Source: Microvelia longipes (lineage: Eukaryota > Arthropoda > Insecta > Hemiptera > Veliidae). From it: DNA of 64,000 nucleotides. The stretch spans positions 167,001-231,000 of the forward strand of contig JACMZG010000040.1 of assembly GCA_018340805.1 (NCBI GenBank). The letters run 5' to 3'. A model generated the notes under the pieces. That model did no database searches, was not told the DNA's origin, and saw nothing but the letters and a program-made list of their open reading frames with translations. Each line of letters starts with the position of its first letter. Within the stretch, counting starts at the first letter, position 1. The position numbers and the translations under genes were made by a program. Positions 52,128 to 62,779 of this stretch are shown piece after piece.

Positions 52128-54723
52128 TTAATTTTTAAATATAGGTTTGCATTTATCCCTATATCCTGCTTTTGTAATTATTCGTAAAGCTTTCTTTTGC
52201 AGTAATAACAAGCTGTTTACATTAACATGGCCCCATAAAACTACTCCGTAGGCCAATCTGCTTTGAATCATTGATAAATATACTATGACTAGTACTCTTT
52301 CAGGTAGAGATTTTTTAAGTTTCCTCAGAGCAAAAATATACGTAGAGACCTTGCTATGTAGCTCCTCGATATGAGGTTCCATGATAAGCTGGATCCAAAA
52401 TAATTCCAAGAAGCTTTACAGGCGCATTATCAGGTGATGGTCTTAGTTTAGTACCAAAAGTCATTGTTTGAGTTTTGCTAATATTTAGCTGAAAGTGATT
52501 AGCAGTGAACCAATGTTCAATTTTCTTAGTTCTCAGCTTAGCTACCGTTCTGAGAGACTCTTTGTTTTTATTCGAATGCACTATTGTGTTGTCATCAACA
52601 AATGATATTTAAATCTTCATCAAAAATCAATGAGGTCTTGAGGATCTTGACAAGAGGCCATTTCATAAAATCGTCTAGATCATTAGAGTCCAGGATAAAA
52701 GCGAAGGGTCCGAGAACCGATCCTTGCCCAGCTCCGGATTCTAAAGGTTCCACTTTTGATCTCTGTTCTTCATACTCCACACACTGTGGTCTTTGGTCAT
52801 AATAAGACAAAAACATACTTTTGGCATTGCCTTTGATACCCAAGAAGTCAATTTTGAAGTTAAAAATGTCGTGGGGTAGGGTATCAAACGCTTTGCTAAC
52901 ATCCACGCATGTAATTTGGCTGAACTGCCCTTTCTCCATACCATTAATGACCTTATTGACCACTCTTGTTACTGCTTGTATTGTAGACCTTCCAGTTCTA
53001 TATCCGTACTGACTGTCATTAATGAGATTATGTTCCTCTAAATAGCTTACTAGTTGTGCCTTAATAACTTTCTCTAGTATTTTTGAAAAAATAGGTGTGA
53101 TGGACAGTGGTCTATAACTGGAGGGACAGTCTTTATCACCTTTTTTAAAGACTGGAACAACTTTGGCTATTTTTAGTATGTCTGGGAAATGTCCACAAAC
53201 CAATGCCTCATTAATAAGCTTGGTCAATGGAGAAATTAAAAGCAGAGTAAATAAAGTTTACTTTAAAATTTAAAGTAAATTAAATTTTACTAGATATTGC
53301 TAAGTCCATAATAGTCTTTTTGTATCCGAAGATTTAAGCTTTAAAACAATATCCAAGACCTCTGTCTCTAAGACCGGGAGAGAAAGAAAGCTGTATCTGC
53401 TTTTATCTTGGATTCACTTATTATGTCCTTTGCCTCTTGAACATCAATATTTTCTTGCAGGATACACTTAAAAAGTATTTATTGAATACATTTGCATCAA
53501 TGTTTCCCTTAGTTATAGCTTTATTACTTTTCCCCGTTTCATCATTTACCAGTTGCCAGGCTTTTTTTGATTTATTTGAAGCATTCTCAATTACCGATCC
53601 GTTATAATTATACTTAGCCTGATTTATCATTTTCCTGTAACTTTTCTTGGTCTTAAGGTACTGACTCCATTCAGGGCTCTCTTTATTGCTCTTTGACAGG
53701 TCATACAGCAACATAACTTTATCCCTCATCTCATCTTCTTTTTGCACTGAACCATGGGCATCTCTCTTTTTTATTTATATTTATTCTTTTTATTATTTTC
53801 TCTGGAAATGCTGCATTATATCTTGAACTACGACGTACATAAAAGAATTCCAAAGATCATTATATTAGCTGGTGCACTCAAGAAGCTCCAGTCTGTAGAC
53901 ATAAGTTGTAAACAAAAATATTCTTTTACCCATTTCCGTGAGAGGTCTTATGATGACGGTTTTTCCTAACATGTTCCCGCTCTCTTCTTTCATCTTGATC
54001 ATTTATCTTTCTTTTCAGAGTGAGGTGTATGTCTTTATGATCTGCTATTTGGATCCCTAAACTAATTATAAGCTCACTTTCATTTAAATTTGTAAATACG
54101 TTATCTATTCAATTATCAATTCTAGTAGGTTGATTGATTCGTCTGTGCAGTCCAAGTGATTTAAACATGTTTACCAGTGTAATCACACTTATGTCGTTAG
54201 AAAGAAAATTTAAGTTGAAATCACCCGCTACTATGATACTTGTACAATAATTAATAATTCTAGCCAAGGCAGATTCCAAAATATCTACAAAAGCATTGAC
54301 ATCACTATTAGGAGGTCTATACACCGTAATTAATATAACACTATATTCTATGAGGTCAACTCCAGCCATTTCACAGATATTTTCTTCCGCTAGTTGAGTT
54401 AACAGTTTCAAAGGTTTGTATCTATGTCTCCTATGTATCATGACGGCTGATCCACCACCAGTAGTTTTACTTCTGTAGAATGCAGATGCCATCAGGAAAT
54501 CCTGAGGCAAATATAAATCTTGCTCGTCACTATGAAGCCAGTGTTCTGTAACCAACACCACTTCAACCTTGTCTTTCTCAATGATTACCTCTATTTCATT
54601 TAATTTATTTCGGATACTTTGGGTGTTTAGAGAAATCATTCTTAGCTCTTTGCCTTTCTGCTTATTGCATTGCGTCTTATTTTTAACGATCAAGTTCGCC
54701 TGGTTACTCTTTTCTTCCTCCAT
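52128..54723 (-). pseudogene. LINE ORF2: endonuclease and reverse transcriptase
   Basis: The endonuclease shows RMISLNTQSIRNKLNEIE, LVTEHWLHSDEQ, VYRPPNSDVNAFVDIL and IVAGDFNLNF, the APE-type order. One TGA follows TRIDN but the frame continues. The RT has VVPVFKKGDKDCPSSYRPLS, ITCVDVSKAFDTLPHD (motif A), GAGQGSVLGPFAFI (motif B) and FVDDNTIV (motif C, FVDD in place of the usual YADD), then PVKLLGIILDP and LLLQKKALRIITKAGYRDKC. Some breaks here are absent from the block-1 copy and may be sequence errors. Confidence 0.87.
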
Positions 54724-54778
54724 AAAAAACGCCTCACCTGAACGTTTTTAGGCCAGAACTCACTCTTCATTAACATAT

Positions 54779-56452
54779 CTAGGTACTTGATATCCAACCC
54801 CACTCTAAATGTAGATAGTCTGCAGCTTTATTCAGTTGACAGCAAACAATTTCAGACCCATTATCAGGTAATCTCTTGCTGATATAATCTGTTACAGATT
54901 TTTCAGATACTCCTTTAACTAATCTACTAATATGTAACCATGCCCTCTTTGGAATGCCTTGCAATGAGAAATCAGAATCACCAGGTTGATTTGCTTCCAA
55001 ACCATTTCCTGTCGCTTCTCCCATTATAACTGTTTTATATGGATTTCTCTTGACAATATTAGCAAAAGAACTCTTCTCTCCATTTCTTTTTCCTCCAGGC
55101 ACAGCTTCGTTATTTTTCTCATTTGTAAAATTCTCGTTCTTTGAATCTTTATTTTCGTCTATTTGAATTTCACTTGAATTGGCGCCATTATTGTCTTGCT
55201 GTTCTTGTAGCATCGAATGCTCGACCTCATTCAAGTTGGCAACACTTGTTACCTTAGAATAATACTATATATAGAAGGAGCACTACTGATAACACGAAAG
55301 TCGGTTCACTGGTGCAACTAAGTAATGCTGCCACCCTAACAATATACAATTTTCTAAAAAAAAGTTGGCAATACTTCCGGTTGCTAAATTATTATGTTCT
55401 ATTATTAATTAATTATTGATTATTCATAAAATACTAATATAAATATCGGTGCATTACAATATTAAAAGCATTTTAAATTGTAGTTCAACGTATTTATTAA
55501 AATTATATATAAAAAGTAGTCCTCGTCAACTAAATGTAGATTCTTGTATTCCGCCACCCTTTGCCATCTAAGACCGGTTTTATTAAATACTCAGCAGGTG
55601 TTTTAAGTTACTATATTTGTTCTTTCGATCTTTCTTCATTAATAGATACTTATGACAAATATTTAAAATAATGTTTTGTTGTCAGGTTGGCAGCATTACT
55701 TAGTTGCACCAGTCAACCGGCTTTCGTGTTATCAGTGGAATTACATTGTGTTTACGGCCCTGTGCTCCTTCTATATATAGTATTATTCTAAGCTTGTTAC
55801 CTTGTCAATGGCGGTTATTTGTGTAATCAGCTGATCCTCAGAGTCGTTATTTTCGCTTTTATTTACAACATCAATAGAATTTGATTGAGTTTTAAGAATT
55901 TCAGCTTAACCTTCTAAATAAACTTGATTTGGGCCATTTTCAGTTGAAATAATAACATTTTTTGTGTTTGTATTGTCTGTTAAAACAATGTCGTTTGTGT
56001 TCAGTGAAGTGATAGATCCGTTGTTGTTTTCCTTCTGGTTTTTTTCTTTTAGAATTAGTTCGTTATCCTGTTTGTCTAATTTATCCATATTTTCCAATAC
56101 TTCAAACTGTTTTATTGGTTTCAAGTTATTTTCGATAATCAAATTTATTAGTTCACTAGCAGTTGCCTTAGCTACTGCCGTGCAGTCACATTCTTGTTTA
56201 ACTTTAGTTTTTAGTTCAGTAATATCTTTTCTGTATGCTTATTAATAACTCTAAAAACTTTGGATATGTAGCAGAGCTGCAATCCGTACACATATACTTC
56301 AAAAACTTGCCTTTCTTTAGTTCAAAAACACGCTTCTCCGAGGCACTTATTTCTATGCAGTCTAAATGTAAAAGTTTCCTACAAAAATCGCAGGTAACAT
56401 AAATATTGTCCTCAGATATACCTTCCTTACACTTAAAACAAGTTTTATACAT
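54779..56452 (-). pseudogene. LINE ORF1 with PHD-like zinc finger, split by a MITE
   Basis: The N-terminus has CFKCKEGI, VTCDFCRKLLHLDCIEI and MCTDCSSA, a Cys4-His-Cys3 PHD-like finger known from CR1/Jockey ORF1 proteins. A frame shift near 56.2 kb and one TAA (55906) follow. After a Lys/Asn/Glu-rich linker the frame is cut by the MITE at 55253-55792 and resumes in the same frame. It ends with GIPKRAWLHISRLVKGVSEK and SVTDYISKRLPDNGSEIVCC, the RRM-like part of such ORF1 proteins. Confidence 0.82.
55253..55792. mobile_element. MITE family A, single-module copy, 8-bp TSD
   Basis: CTTAGAATAATACTATATAT to ATATATAGTATTATTCTAAG, 540 bp, with an exact TSD CTTGTTAC (55245-55252 and 55793-55800). It lies in LINE ORF1; removing it and one TSD copy (548 bp) leaves the ORF1 frame continuous. 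Subterminal inverted repeats continue with ACTGATAACACGAAAG and CAACTAAGTAATGCTGCCA. The shortest form, so the reference for the expanded copies. Confidence 0.95.
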
Positions 56453-56526
56453 TTTTGAGTCCTTAAGACGTCAGAATTAATTAAATAAATTCACAATGAT
56501 ATCACTCACTCTGTTATCACTGTTAT

Positions 56527-56625
56527 CATACAGAGAGTAGAACACTATCTTAGTGAGCTGGCAAAAAGGGCCCAACAACGTGGCCAACTTGCTTGGAAGT
56601 TGCTACCACCCCCCCCCCCCCATAT
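56527..56625 (+). mobile_element. SINE family A 3' end, third segment
   Basis: GAGTAGAACACTATCTTAGT, GAGCTGGCAAAAAGGGCCCA and ACAACGTGGCCAACTTGC are the 3' end of the SINE whose head is at 49986. A C-homopolymer follows. Confidence 0.85.
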
Positions 56626-57086
56626 TAGTATCACTAAGTTATGTGTTTGGGCGCTTAAGAGACAAAAGTGAAAACTTAGATCTTGTATGCAAACAATTAG
56701 ATAAAAAATATGAATTAAAAAATCCATAAATAATAATTATATAAATATTGATGTTAAAATACATAACTTTTTCCCATTTAATTTTTAACATTAAAATTAA
56801 TATAAAGTTATATAGAATAGTTTATTTGACATATAAACTATATAACCACAGCTGAGGCTGATTCGTAAAATGATATTTATGTAAAAATTGTTTTCTTTTC
56901 TTTTTTTAGTTATGTATTTTTTTATATATTACTTTACGTATTAGTATTATTATTATAAGTATTAGTATTTTTACAATTTTTTCTATTTTCTTTTATTAAT
57001 TTTTATATATTTTAACTACATAAATAAATAATAAAAAAAATTGTGAATCAATTAGGAAAAATCGTATATTATAAGAGACTAAGAGC
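56626..57086. other. AT-rich spacer
   Basis: No gene or recognised repeat. Confidence 0.4.
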
Positions 57087-58170
57087 CTGCTGTTAGTCAG
57101 CAAAATTTTCAAAAAATCGGCAAAATTCAGGGTTTATATTTTTTGCCGCGAAAAACGTCAATATTTATGTTTTTTAAGACGCTGAATCGAATGAAACCGG
57201 TCCGAAGTCGATACGACCACTCTAAGTGACCTAAAAGTCCAAAAAACCATTGTAAGTGACCAAAAACCAAAATTTAGGTCGATAAAAAATAAATTTCGAG
57301 TAGGGTGTCGTTTTCTATGTAATTTTGGGCGCTGAATCGAATGAAACCGGTCCGAAGTCGGTACGACCACTTTAAGTTACCAAAAAGTCAAAAAAACAAA
57401 AATTATAGAAAACCAAAATTACGGTTGTTGAAAATTAAATTTCGAGTAGGGTGTCGTTTTCAATGTTTTTGGGCCTCTGAGTTGAATGCCAGTGGTCCAG
57501 AGTCAATACGATCACTCAAACTCAGGGTACCTGGGTTCACATCCTGGAAAGGTCGATAATTTTTTATCGTTTTTTTTACTTAATATAAGTTTACAACTAG
57601 AAAATAATTCTGGCGCGGTGGTCCGCATGTCGGGCGAATTTCCTTTGGATGCGTGTTTCCGTGCTGTTTACATTATATAAGTTTACAACTAGTAAATAAA
57701 TAATTCCGGAGCGGTGGTCCGCTGTCGGGTGAATTTAATTTAGAATGCGTGTTTCCGCAATAGGCAAGAACCATGCCCATTGCGTGGTTCCGGTTCATGC
57801 TTTAGAACCTAAGCAGTTACTCAATTGTCAAGCACTGCTCGTAACTCATTTTGTCTGTATTTTCCAAAGGAAATGCGCTAAATCCTTTAAAGATAACTGA
57901 CTAAGCTTAAAGATAAGTAACTAAGCTTTAAACCACTGCAAATAATAGTGCGTACTTCTAATAATAGAGGCATAGTTTTGTACAACCAAAATGGATAATT
58001 ATGCGCATTTTCCTTTGGAAAATACAGACAAAATGAGTTACGAGCAGTGCTCGTAACTCCACCGCACCGGAATTATCTATTTAGTAGTTGTAAACTTATA
58101 TAATGTAAAAAGCACGGAAACACGCATCCAAAGGAAATTCGCCCGACATGCGGACCACCGCGCAGAATTA
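57087..58170. repeat. Dispersed repeat R1 with a self-inverted right end
   Basis: 57087-57995 matches 1416-2400. From 57998 the sequence turns back: GCGCATTTTCCTTTGGAAAA, TTATATAATGTAAAAAGCAC, GCATCCAAAGGAAATTCGCC and GGACCACCGCGCAGAATT are the inverse of 57600-57880. This makes a large hairpin. Non-coding. Confidence 0.75.
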
Positions 58171-58490
58171 TTGAGGCTCTGAAGTTAATAATCAAAAATT
58201 GTTTAGTGCCTAAATTTAATCAAACTTTATGACTTATTTATAGTTATGTATGTATAAACTAATAATGTTATAAATAAATAAATAATGGTCCCTGATATGT
58301 TAAAATTCATAAAAAATGTATTTCTTTTGTATTGATCTAATAAACGGTTCATTCATTCATGCAAACAATATTTTGCTCTTTATCACACAGACCATTTTTT
58401 TAACATATTTCATTGATTAATACAACAACAATTATGAAGACCATTTTTTAAAGTTATTAAAGTCTTAAAATCAACAAACGAAAAAACATC
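58171..58490. other. Unassigned AT-rich spacer
   Basis: Nothing recognised. Confidence 0.4.
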
Positions 58491-58955
58491 GGGTACGGGG
58501 TACCTCGGAACTTTTCCTCATCACATCGGATTCGCTACGCTCATCCTCCCTGCTTAGGACTCGCTTCGCTCGTCCTCAGATCAGAATATACAATTCGGTA
58601 AATTTATAAAGCAGCAAGTCCTCTTCCAAATCTCAATCCATTTTTCCACATTTTAAAATTTTTCGAAATTTTCGCTGAGTCATTATTGCGGTTAATGACG
58701 TCATAAAAAAAAATTTCCAAATAGAACAACTTCAGCGGTAGATTGACTTTCGTACAAAGTTTTAACTCTCTAGCATAAATATACTAGGAGCTACGATAAT
58801 AACAGACACACACTTACACACACACACAGACAGACAAAAACCACTCAGGAGGCCTTAAAAACACCTGAAACGGATAATTCCGGTTTCATCCCGGTTTCGG
58901 ATTTTTTTGCAAACACAATACTTTTCCTATATACCTACGGTATAAATGAGCTAAA
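58491..58955 (-). repeat. Dispersed repeat R2, inverted, with flanking segment
   Basis: GGGTACGGGGTACCTCGG and a GCTACGCTCATCC/CGCTTCGCTCGTCC pair lead into ACTCAGGAGGCCTTAAAAAC, ACGGATAATTCCGGTTTCAT and TATATACCTACGGTATAAAT, the inverse of 32165-32385. Confidence 0.7.
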
Positions 58956-58974
58956 GTAATAAAATACGATTAAG

Positions 58975-58976
58975 AT

Positions 58977-59009
<33 letters not shown>

Positions 59010-59014
59010 TATAT

Positions 59015-59068
<54 letters not shown>

Positions 59069-59225
59069 ATATATTTAAAATTTAAATAAAATTAAAGACT
59101 ACAGAAACTAAAGCTGAAAAATTAAGCCAAAAGCTGCAGATAACGGATAATTTCGGTTACATTATGAATAACAGAATTAATTTCCAACATACCTACGTAT
59201 AAATATGAAAAGTTTTAAAATTACA

Positions 59226-59284
<59 letters not shown>

Positions 59285-59347
59285 TTTAAAGACTACATAA
59301 ACTAAAGCAGAAAAAATTAAGTCAAAATCTGCAAACAGAGTAGTATA

Positions 59348-59425
<78 letters not shown>

Positions 59426-59455
59426 AATTTTATATATATATATATGGTCCCGTGG
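58975..59455. repeat. Three (TA)n tracts with duplicated spacers
   Basis: (TA)n at about 58975-59070, 59228-59279 and 59344-59450. The spacers after the first and second tracts are related (AAATTTAA, GACTACA.AAACTAAAGC, AATTAAG.CAAAA), so the tract plus spacer was duplicated. Confidence 0.85.
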
Positions 59456-59640
59456 CCGATGTCGAATAATTGCGGGGGGTCAGCCGTCTGAAGGCTAGCT
59501 AATGGACTCGGATTTATGATTAGTATGAGTGGTATACAAATTTTGTAAACTTTGATAAATAATAAGAGCATTGTAGACGCGACCCACCTGGGATTGTTCC
59601 CGTATTGTGGTGAATAACCTGATGAGACAAACTTAATAAG
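59445..59640 (+). mobile_element. Diverged SINE-B-like sequence
   Basis: GGTCCCGTGGCCGATGTCG is A-box-like. The later part (GTAGACGCGACCCACCTGGG, TTGTTCCCGT, AATAACCTGATGAG) resembles the SINE B 3' half. The match is loose. Confidence 0.4.
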
Positions 59641-59939
59641 CAATGTATTTAATTATTTATTTCTTAATCTTCATTGGAATGAAGCGTATGTTTTAGTAGA
59701 CCTACCACGATACTTCTACAGTATGTTGTTTTTTTTTGGACTATAGAAAGTAAATACATGCACCTGTTGCTGGGAGCGGCTCGATGAGTCAGAAAGGGTC
59801 TTTCAGTCGACTTGTTCTATTGTTAGGTAGGGTTTTCTTTATTTTACTTCATTAACTAGCCCATTGTTCATCAGTACAACGCATTACTATCTCTCAGGTT
59901 AATTCCACTTCAATAATAGTTACAAAAATCGGGTACGGG
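59641..59939. other. Unassigned spacer
   Basis: Nothing recognised. Confidence 0.4.
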
Positions 59940-60484
59940 CTTAGAATAATACTTTATATAGAATGAGCACTACTGACTGATAACACGAAAGGTGGTTCAC
60001 TGGTGGCCTTAAGTAATGCTGACACCCTAACAATATACAATTTTCTTATAAAAAAGTTGGCAATGCTTCCGGTTGCTGAATTATTATGTTCTATTATTAA
60101 TTAATGATTGATTATTCATAAAATACTAATATAAATATCGGTGCATTAAAACATTTAAAGCATTTTAAAATGTAGTTTGACGTTTTTAATTAAAATTATA
60201 TTAAAAGTAGTCCTCGTCAACTAAATGTAGATTCTTGTATTCCTCTATCATTTTGCCATCTAAGACCGGTTTTATTAAATACTCAGCAGGTGTTTTAAGT
60301 TATTATATTTGTTCTTTGCGATCTTTCTTCATTAATAGGTATTTATGACACATATTTAAATAATGTTTTGTTGTCAGGTTGGCAGCATTTCTTAGGTGCA
60401 CCAGTCAACCGGCTTTCGTGTTATTAGTAGAATTACATTGTGTTTACGGTCCTGTGCTCCTTCTATATATAGTATTATTTTAAG
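59940..60484. mobile_element. MITE family A, single-module copy, no matching TSD
   Basis: CTTAGAATAATACTTTATAT to ATATATAGTATTATTTTAAG, 545 bp. Unlike the other three complete copies, the eight bases outside (GGTACGGG and TTATTAGT) do not match. Confidence 0.88.
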
Positions 60485-60539
60485 TTATTAGTATTGCTCA
60501 AATCAGTATAGTCTGTTAGACCCAAAGTATTGTTTCAAT

Positions 60540-60775
60540 GAAATGAAATGAAATGCCCGTTTTAGGGCCTTTCGGCCCATCAGGGTATTCACCCAGCAGG
60601 AACCACCTCAGGTAGGTTGCATCTACCACACTCTAAGAATTAATTAAAGTTGGCCAAATCTTTTTAATACAAATACTATTCATAAAATCTTAGAGCATAG
60701 CCCGGGCTGCGAACCTCGGATCTCCGGTGCCGAAATCGAACGCCTTTACGATCACGACCACGGAGGCAGACTTAG
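60540..60775 (-). mobile_element. SINE family B variant, 14-bp TSD
   Basis: On the minus strand it starts TCTGCCTCCGTGGTCGTGAT with B box GAGGTTCGCAGCCCGGGC, the shared CCTGAGGTGGTTCCTGCTGG, and an ATTTC-repeat tail in place of ATT. Flanked by AGTATTGTTTCAAT at 60526-60539 and 60776-60789. A subfamily distinct from 23449-23697. Confidence 0.93.
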
Positions 60776-60789
60776 AGTATTGTTTCAAT

Positions 60790-61057
60790 ACTTTGGAAAA
60801 AACAAAACTTGCTTCGTGAACTTTGTTTCCCAAATGTTAAAAATAATAATACGAGTCATTTCTAAAGTGAATGGAACATGAAAGGAAAGTAAAAGTTTAC
60901 GGAGTTGGGAGTAAAGTCAGGTTTTACAGGTTAACTTAGGAGAAAGTATCTGAAAGAAGAACCTTCATCTGACCTACCTCAGCTTTCTCATCTTAACGCT
61001 TCATCAGGTGGATTAACTGAGAAAGGTCAGAGGTCATGAAAATTTGCTTTAAAGTAC
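60790..61057. other. Unassigned spacer
   Basis: Nothing recognised. Confidence 0.4.
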
Positions 61058-61762
61058 TAGTCCAAAAGCCAGGCCTGAAAAATATCACTCATTTTGTACT
61101 ACTTCAAACCAAATTATTCTGAAAATATACCTTAAATTATGAAGGAAAAGCATAGTCTGCCTATCCAGAGTGGAGCCTTTTATATGATTGAGCATGCTTA
61201 AAATTTTATAAAATCACACTTATTCCAGTTTTCTAGCAATAAGTGGTTCCCTCTAGGTCGTGTGCAAAACATAAAGAGAACATTTTTTTAAGATGATAAA
61301 ATTTCCTATAAAAAGAGTATTTTTTCGTCAAAATTGGATAAATACAACTAAAGTTATGACATTTGTTAAATGGCCAAAAAATGCACAAACAGATAATATT
61401 TTTGCAAAGAAATTTGCTGATTTTGCAAAAATTAACAAATTTTTGTTAAAAAAAATTGTTTTGGAAAGAGCCATAATTTTGGTTGTAGTCATCCGATTTT
61501 GACGAAAAAACACTCGTTTTATAGGAAATTTTATCAGCTTTAAAAATGCTCTTTACATGTTTTACACACAACTTACAGGGAGCCACTTATTGCAAGAAAA
61601 CTGGAATAAGTGCGATTTTATAAAATTTTAAGCAATCATATAAAAGGCTCCACTCTGGATAGGCAGACTATGATTTTCCTTCATAATTTAAGGTATATTT
61701 TCAGAATAATTTGGTTTGAAGTACAAAATGAATCACATTTTTCAGGTCTGGCTCTTGGACTA
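61058..61762. mobile_element. Foldback element F2, intact copy
   Basis: TAGTCCAAAAGCCAGGCCTG to CAGGTCTGGCTCTTGGACTA, 705 bp, arms of about 300 bp. Inner landmarks are TTTTGTACTACTTCAAACC and CTCCACTCTGGATAGGCAGA. Ends may be TA|GTCC with a TA target. Open frames inside are chance products. Confidence 0.87.
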
Positions 61763-61769
61763 AACGGAT

Positions 61770-61851
61770 ATTGGTGACTAGGGCCTGTATTCAAAGACAT
61801 TTTCCAAACATTCTCCGTGTTCCTTAAGGAGAATGTTAGGAAAATGTCTTT
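61770..61851. repeat. Short hairpin
   Basis: GTATTCAAAGACATTTTCC and AACATTCTCC are mirrored by GGAGAATGTT and GGAAAATGTCTTTGAATA around CTTAAG. Confidence 0.85.
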
Positions 61852-61859
61852 GAATATGG

Positions 61860-62767
61860 GCCATGGGCCTAGATAACTAAATAAACCTAAAGGTAGGAGT
61901 AGGATCTAATCAATAGATGTTATAAGGAATAGATTAAAGATGTGGTTTTTGGTGACCAGAAAGCTAGACAAACCTACACTATGAAGCATAAACCGGAAAC
62001 CGGAGCAAGTACTTGATTGGTGCGCAAGAAAGCAAGCTTTCAAAAAGAAATTCGCCTTTGAGAAAAAAGAGGTTTGAAAATGGAATTTTTGACGACCTCT
62101 TTTTGGGCAATCATCAGCTTCTTCTCCTTGGCGACGAGCCAGAAAATTGAATTAACTTTAGAGGTAGTGTTTTCAAGGGTATATAGGGTGTAGTGCCTGA
62201 TTATATTCTACCTTTATTGTTTAATTCATTAATTTATTTCTTTTGTATACTTCTGGATCTAGGAGAGGAGGTAAGTAAAACTGCTGCAATTATGACAACT
62301 GCTAAAATCTGTTATGATTAATCTCCACAAACACCAGAATTGTTTGATACATCAAAATATTGAAAAAGAAGCTGTACAGTTTGTTCACACTACTGGCTTG
62401 CCGCCAAGAAGAAGAAGCTGATGATTGCCTCACAGTTTGAATAAGGGCCTTTAGTATTGCCAACCTAGCAACTTCACTTTGAAACGCTAATGACCGTCTC
62501 CAAACAAAACGGACATGACTTGGCGGGAGAAGTTGATTTCCCTACTTTTTTGGACCAAAGCCTTGGCTGGGAGTTTTTTACCAAGCAAATGGATTTTTAT
62601 AAGATTACGTAATACAAAATATATATGATATATAAAGATATATGAAGATAAAAAAGTATCTCTGAGACCAAGATTCGAATCCGGATATTCAAGTTTTAAA
62701 AACAGAACTCAAATCGATCTCTGAACCAGGTTTAGCGAATTTACATTATGAAAATTCATAATGAAAA
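61860..62767. other. Unassigned, no gene seen
   Basis: About 900 bp without a recognised repeat. It has a plus-strand donor-like GAG|GTAAGT near 62271 but no supported exon. The missing first exon of the CCDC50-like gene was looked for here on the minus strand and not found. Confidence 0.4.
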
Positions 62768-62779
62768 GACGGTTATGAA

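Larger units (their letters stand above)
45591..53718. repeat. Copy 2 of the 8.1-kb duplicated block
   Basis: Starts five bases after the N run with AAGCTAAGTAAATTGTTTAA and stays collinear with 36465-44586 up to the ACATAACT at 53718. It then continues into unique LINE sequence. It is the more useful copy for the gene, because exon 49837-49899 is in frame here. Confidence 0.9.
51716..56510 (-). pseudogene. Nearly full-length CR1/Jockey-type LINE, split by a MITE
   Basis: Minus-strand order is ORF1 (54779-56452), ORF2 endonuclease (about 54109-54723), linker, RT (52595-53227 and pieces to 52128), 3' UTR, and a T/A-rich tail region near 51730-51760. GAGTAGAAC near both outer ends may be the target duplication. 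About 4.8 kb including a 540-bp MITE. Both ORFs are damaged by a few stops and shifts only. Confidence 0.85.

Noticed and set aside
36465..53718. Genuine recent segmental duplication
   Set aside because: The breakpoints coincide with the N gap and differences are homopolymer indels, so an assembly overlap is simpler.
62220..62290. Plus-strand exon ending at a strong GAG|GTAAGT donor
   Set aside because: No open frame with an acceptor and no recognisable protein; a single good donor is not enough.
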